From assembly GCF_964204645.1 (NCBI RefSeq), contig NC_134028.1:5246501-5310500 (forward strand): 64,000 nucleotides of DNA, in the 5' to 3' direction. The position numbers and the translations under genes were made by a program. Each line of letters starts with the position of its first letter. Positions within the stretch are counted from its first letter, which is position 1. Source of the stretch: Tubulanus polymorphus. Lineage: Eukaryota; Nemertea; Palaeonemertea; Tubulaniformes; Tubulanidae. Of this stretch, positions 60,920 to 64,000 are shown piece by piece. The notes beneath the pieces were generated by a model, which did not search any database, was not told the DNA's origin, and saw only the letters and a list, made by a program, of their open reading frames with translations.

Positions 60920-62535
60920 ATTACCACGCTAAAATAGCCTCGAACTTGAATGGATACGGTTATAAGCAAGGGTTTATCACCCCCACTCCGGCAACAGTTT
61001 ACCGTTAGTCATACCGCCGATTCTAACCGCTAAACTCTCCGGAGATAATACTCCGAGAACGGCGGCGGAGAACGACGGGGAGAGCTGGCGGGATGATGAA
61101 GTTCGAGAAGATTTCCATAATAACTGAGCAACATTAGATTAGGTGGCGATTGATTTTTGATAATGTGACTAACTCAGTCGCACTTCCGGCATTGTTTTAT
61201 CAATGTTACACGATCCTCTCATTAGTGTTTCGCCACTACAGGTGTCGCACAAGGGGAAATACCATCGGCTCCCGATGACGACGACGACGCCCGGGTTACG
61301 GATAATGACTCACCAATAAAACACAGCCCCGCTTTACTAATTGCTATTTCCTGTCCGTTTAAATGATACATGCTTAACCGCGATCCTCCGATCCTCGATA
61401 CAACTGAAATAAAAACTTAACGAGCCAGCGAGCGTATCGGAAATTTTTGCGATTCATAACGGCTTCATTTAGAATGAATTACGATAGTAGCCAGACATGT
61501 CGATCTCACGACCAAATACCCGGGTTTCTTGCATTGTAAATCAACTAATTAACCCACACGACTGGCTTTCATCTGAAAATGAAATGATCTGACTCTTAAA
61601 TGTGTGGAACTGGGGCCTGGGTTTGGGTGTAAAGTAAAGATTTATAACAATAATTGTACTTAAGTCTTATGCCCTAAGATCATTGACACAAAAAGCTCAG
61701 CCACACTTCTTGAGCCATATTCATACTACGTTACTTAGAAATCTTCTAAATTTAGTCCGTTCCAATTTTGAATGCACCAAGCATTCTCATAAGCAACAAG
61801 CTTGTTCTTAATTGGTCGATTCCATTTTAGAATGGTCTGTCTGTTCCATTCCAGAATGGGCCAATTTAGACTGACTTGATGGACCAATGATAACTGTTTC
61901 TTTTAAAATGTGCGTGAACATACCAAATTCATTTGGTCTGTTCTAAATTGGTGCGTTCTAGGTACAGACCTGATTAGAACAACATACTAGTGATTCGAGG
62001 TGATCACTACGAGTTGTAAGATCAGTCGTAGATCCAGCATGGTCTAATAGTGCTTGATAGTTGACAAATCTCTTCATTCTAGTGCAGTTCATTCATTATC
62101 TACATTCAGCCTGATGTAATTAACAAGTGACAGAAGAGTTCATACAGATTATGAACCATAGATCAGTCGGTATCAGTAGCTCTGCTCCGAGGATGGACAG
62201 GGATAGAGTAAGCGGCAGGATAAGATATTAAGATTCATTAACTTCGTCGAACTCAGTGTAAATAACCTCCGTCAATCTATAACACCAGATTGAATGTGAT
62301 TATTATCGAACATAATTTGATATTGATGGAAATTAATCATAAGTTCATCGCGTAGACTACTAGGTCGGGATGCGATCTCAATTGACAAAATACATTCATT
62401 TCATAGTTCAACATTCCCCACCTCAATTTATCGTAAGCAGAATCTGATGATTATTGAATTAACAAATAATTTCTGATAACTCGCGATGCCCAATTTGGTC
62501 CCGTATTCCGAAAGTGCAATCAAACTAATGAAAAT
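60920..62535. other. Non-coding stretch
   Basis: No gene recognised. CpG-richer at 61000-61100. It contains a family B copy, listed separately. Confidence 0.35.
61720..61995 (+). mobile_element. MITE family B, copy 4 (diverged)
   Basis: Contains TTTAGTCCGTTCCAATTTTG, several ATTCCATTTTAGAATGG motifs and TTGGTCTGTTCTAAATTGGT, ending ACATACTAGTGATTCGAG. Assignment rests on these motifs and the CTAGTGAT end. Confidence 0.45.
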
Positions 62536-62795
62536 AGCCGCGATCGAATAAGTGCTTTCATGCCTGTTTGGCCCAGCCAAAACCATCGAACCAGCCGTGT
62601 GCCAAAATTTAGCGATGATCAAATAATTGCACGCGAATTGCAACTGGTTCCAAAAGTAACTCACTTCACTTAGCTGTAGCATTGTTTTAATATCGAGTGA
62701 GCAGTTTGTTTGTGAACGCATCTCTAATCAGGCATGGGCCAAATTTGACTTGGTACCAATTTAACCTGGACCAATTCATCTCCGTGTGATCGCGA
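62536..62795 (+). mobile_element. MITE family A, copy 12
   Basis: Begins AGCCGCGATCGAATAAGTGC and ends TTCATCTCCGTGTGATCGCG. Contains ACGCGAATTGCAACTGGTTC and AACTCACTTCACTTAGCTG. It lacks the GTTCACACGGGTGCC segment, as does copy 2. Confidence 0.8.
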
Positions 62796-64000
62796 TGCCA
62801 TCAGGTTCAAATAGAACATTGCTACCAGAAGTCCGATTCTATTCACCGGTGAAAGTAACATGTCGAATTGGTTAAGACTATTATTCGTACGTCGCGTAGT
62901 AATTCAAAATTATCATCTACGTATTAACTCTGGCAGCTTCGTAATTTCCCATAAAACACGGTTAATTTGTCGGTTACAAAGTGTCGAACGAACGCAACCA
63001 GTTGATTCGCGCGCGGCGTGCTCGCTCGAACGGAAAACCGGCGACTAATGAAAAAATGAATACCACGCTTCACCGGACGCCGACCGATTAACGGCTTATT
63101 ACCGCTAACCCTTAAACACATGCGACGACCGCCGAGAGAACTGCTCCGTACGAGTTCTAACGCTATTGTCTCGCATCGATTATACCTCGTGAAATATTGC
63201 TTATGATGTGTTGTTAGTCGACGTACCGACGATTTAAAACGGAACCGTAGTGAAATCAAGCGTGGGGCGGTACGACGGGCAGTAGAGGGCGCCACGGTTT
63301 AAACGTTCGATCAAGATGTACCGAATGCACCTCATAATTCTTTGGGCAAGGCTGCGAAAATCGTATTCATGTACATTATTACTAGTGTACCAGGGCTGGA
63401 TCCCAGATTTTCAAAAAAGGGTTATGCTCTGCTGGTCATTCAGCTGAGCTGAACTTACCACGCCAAACTATGAGCATGAAACCACGTACAGAGGGGAAGG
63501 GGTGCTCCAGGGGGTCATCCCCAGAAAAGTTTGAACAATAAACAGTCTGGCGTTCATGCATTTTGGACATTGCTATTGATATTCCGCCCCATCACTGCCC
63601 TGGAATTACATAAAGGGAAGGCAGGGGGAGCTCAGCACCTAAAACATGGCCTATAGATCGGCGCCTGTGTACAGTAAACAATGTCCGGATCAGACAGAAG
63701 TCCGGATATAACTGGGCGAGATTCACTGAAATCAGATATAAATCAGACTACACAGTCATTCATACCTTAGAATAGTAAGTGACTTACTACAGTACAAATG
63801 ACCGTCGTTGTGTGAAGATGCAAATATCTGGGGTAAAACTGAAACTTTACCCGCGGACTCACGACAATGCTTTATCGCCGCAACGGGCTGTGATAAGATT
63901 GCGTCGACCCGAGCGTTGATATTGATAGGTCAAGACAAGACTACTCGAGGTTTGACATCGAGTGGACTACATGATAAATAACACTTCTTATCCGGCGGTC
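62796..64000. other. Non-coding terminal stretch
   Basis: 62860-63300 is CpG-rich; a 123-codon minus open frame at 62924-63295 is basic and low in complexity and matches no family. 63485-63620 contains GGGGAAGGGGTGCTCCAGGG and GGTCATCCCCAGAAAA, words common in dispersed invertebrate repeats. No gene recognised. Confidence 0.35.

Noticed and set aside
62924-63295. 123-codon minus-strand basic protein
   Set aside because: Considered as the missing SDR N-terminus, but it has no glycine-rich dinucleotide-binding motif and no similarity.

Overview
The window is animal (metazoan) nuclear DNA. It holds a multi-exon axonemal dynein heavy chain with short GT-AG introns, a second spliced gene on the other strand, and about 50 kb of non-coding DNA rich in microsatellites, minisatellites and short palindromic DNA elements (MITEs). 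The dense MITE load, small introns and CpG-rich unique patches would fit a marine lophotrochozoan such as a mollusc, brachiopod or annelid. That placement is inference, because no lineage-diagnostic gene is present.

Layout. (1) 1-7860, + strand: the last 20 exons (1445 residues) of an inner-arm axonemal dynein heavy chain of the DNAH3/DNAH7/DNAH12 group, most like DNAH3. It enters at the coiled-coil stalk and ends at a conserved C-terminus and stop. (2) 8912-10490: a minisatellite built mainly on a 64-bp unit. It starts with an inverted copy of itself and has seven identical consecutive units at its core. (3) 10635-13015, - strand: seven 3' exons (273 residues) and the polyA signal of an SDR42E1-like extended short-chain dehydrogenase/reductase of the 3-beta-HSD family. 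The two genes converge tail to tail, with the minisatellite between them. The dehydrogenase N-terminus, with its Rossmann glycine motif, was not found. (4) 14500-15790: a decayed set of exon-like duplicated segments, ending in an unrecognised open frame with a polyA signal. (5) 15.7-64 kb: no recognisable protein gene. It carries 13 copies or fragments of one MITE family (family A), four copies of a second (family B), several short tandem arrays, and CpG-rich unique patches. A CpG-rich exon-like block at 33.48-33.95 kb with a consensus splice donor, and a 41-nt exon-like segment at 47.45 kb, could be the untranslated 5' exons of a gene whose coding part lies beyond the window.

The most unusual signal is a 35-37 bp near-perfect palindrome with 17-bp arms (CTTGGAGTAATCATTTG). 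It occurs twice, each time inside a different MITE, and each time flanked by a 7-bp direct repeat (exact once, decayed once). It behaves like an extremely small mobile element. The two genes have no visible functional link: one is a ciliary motor, the other a membrane-anchored oxidoreductase.
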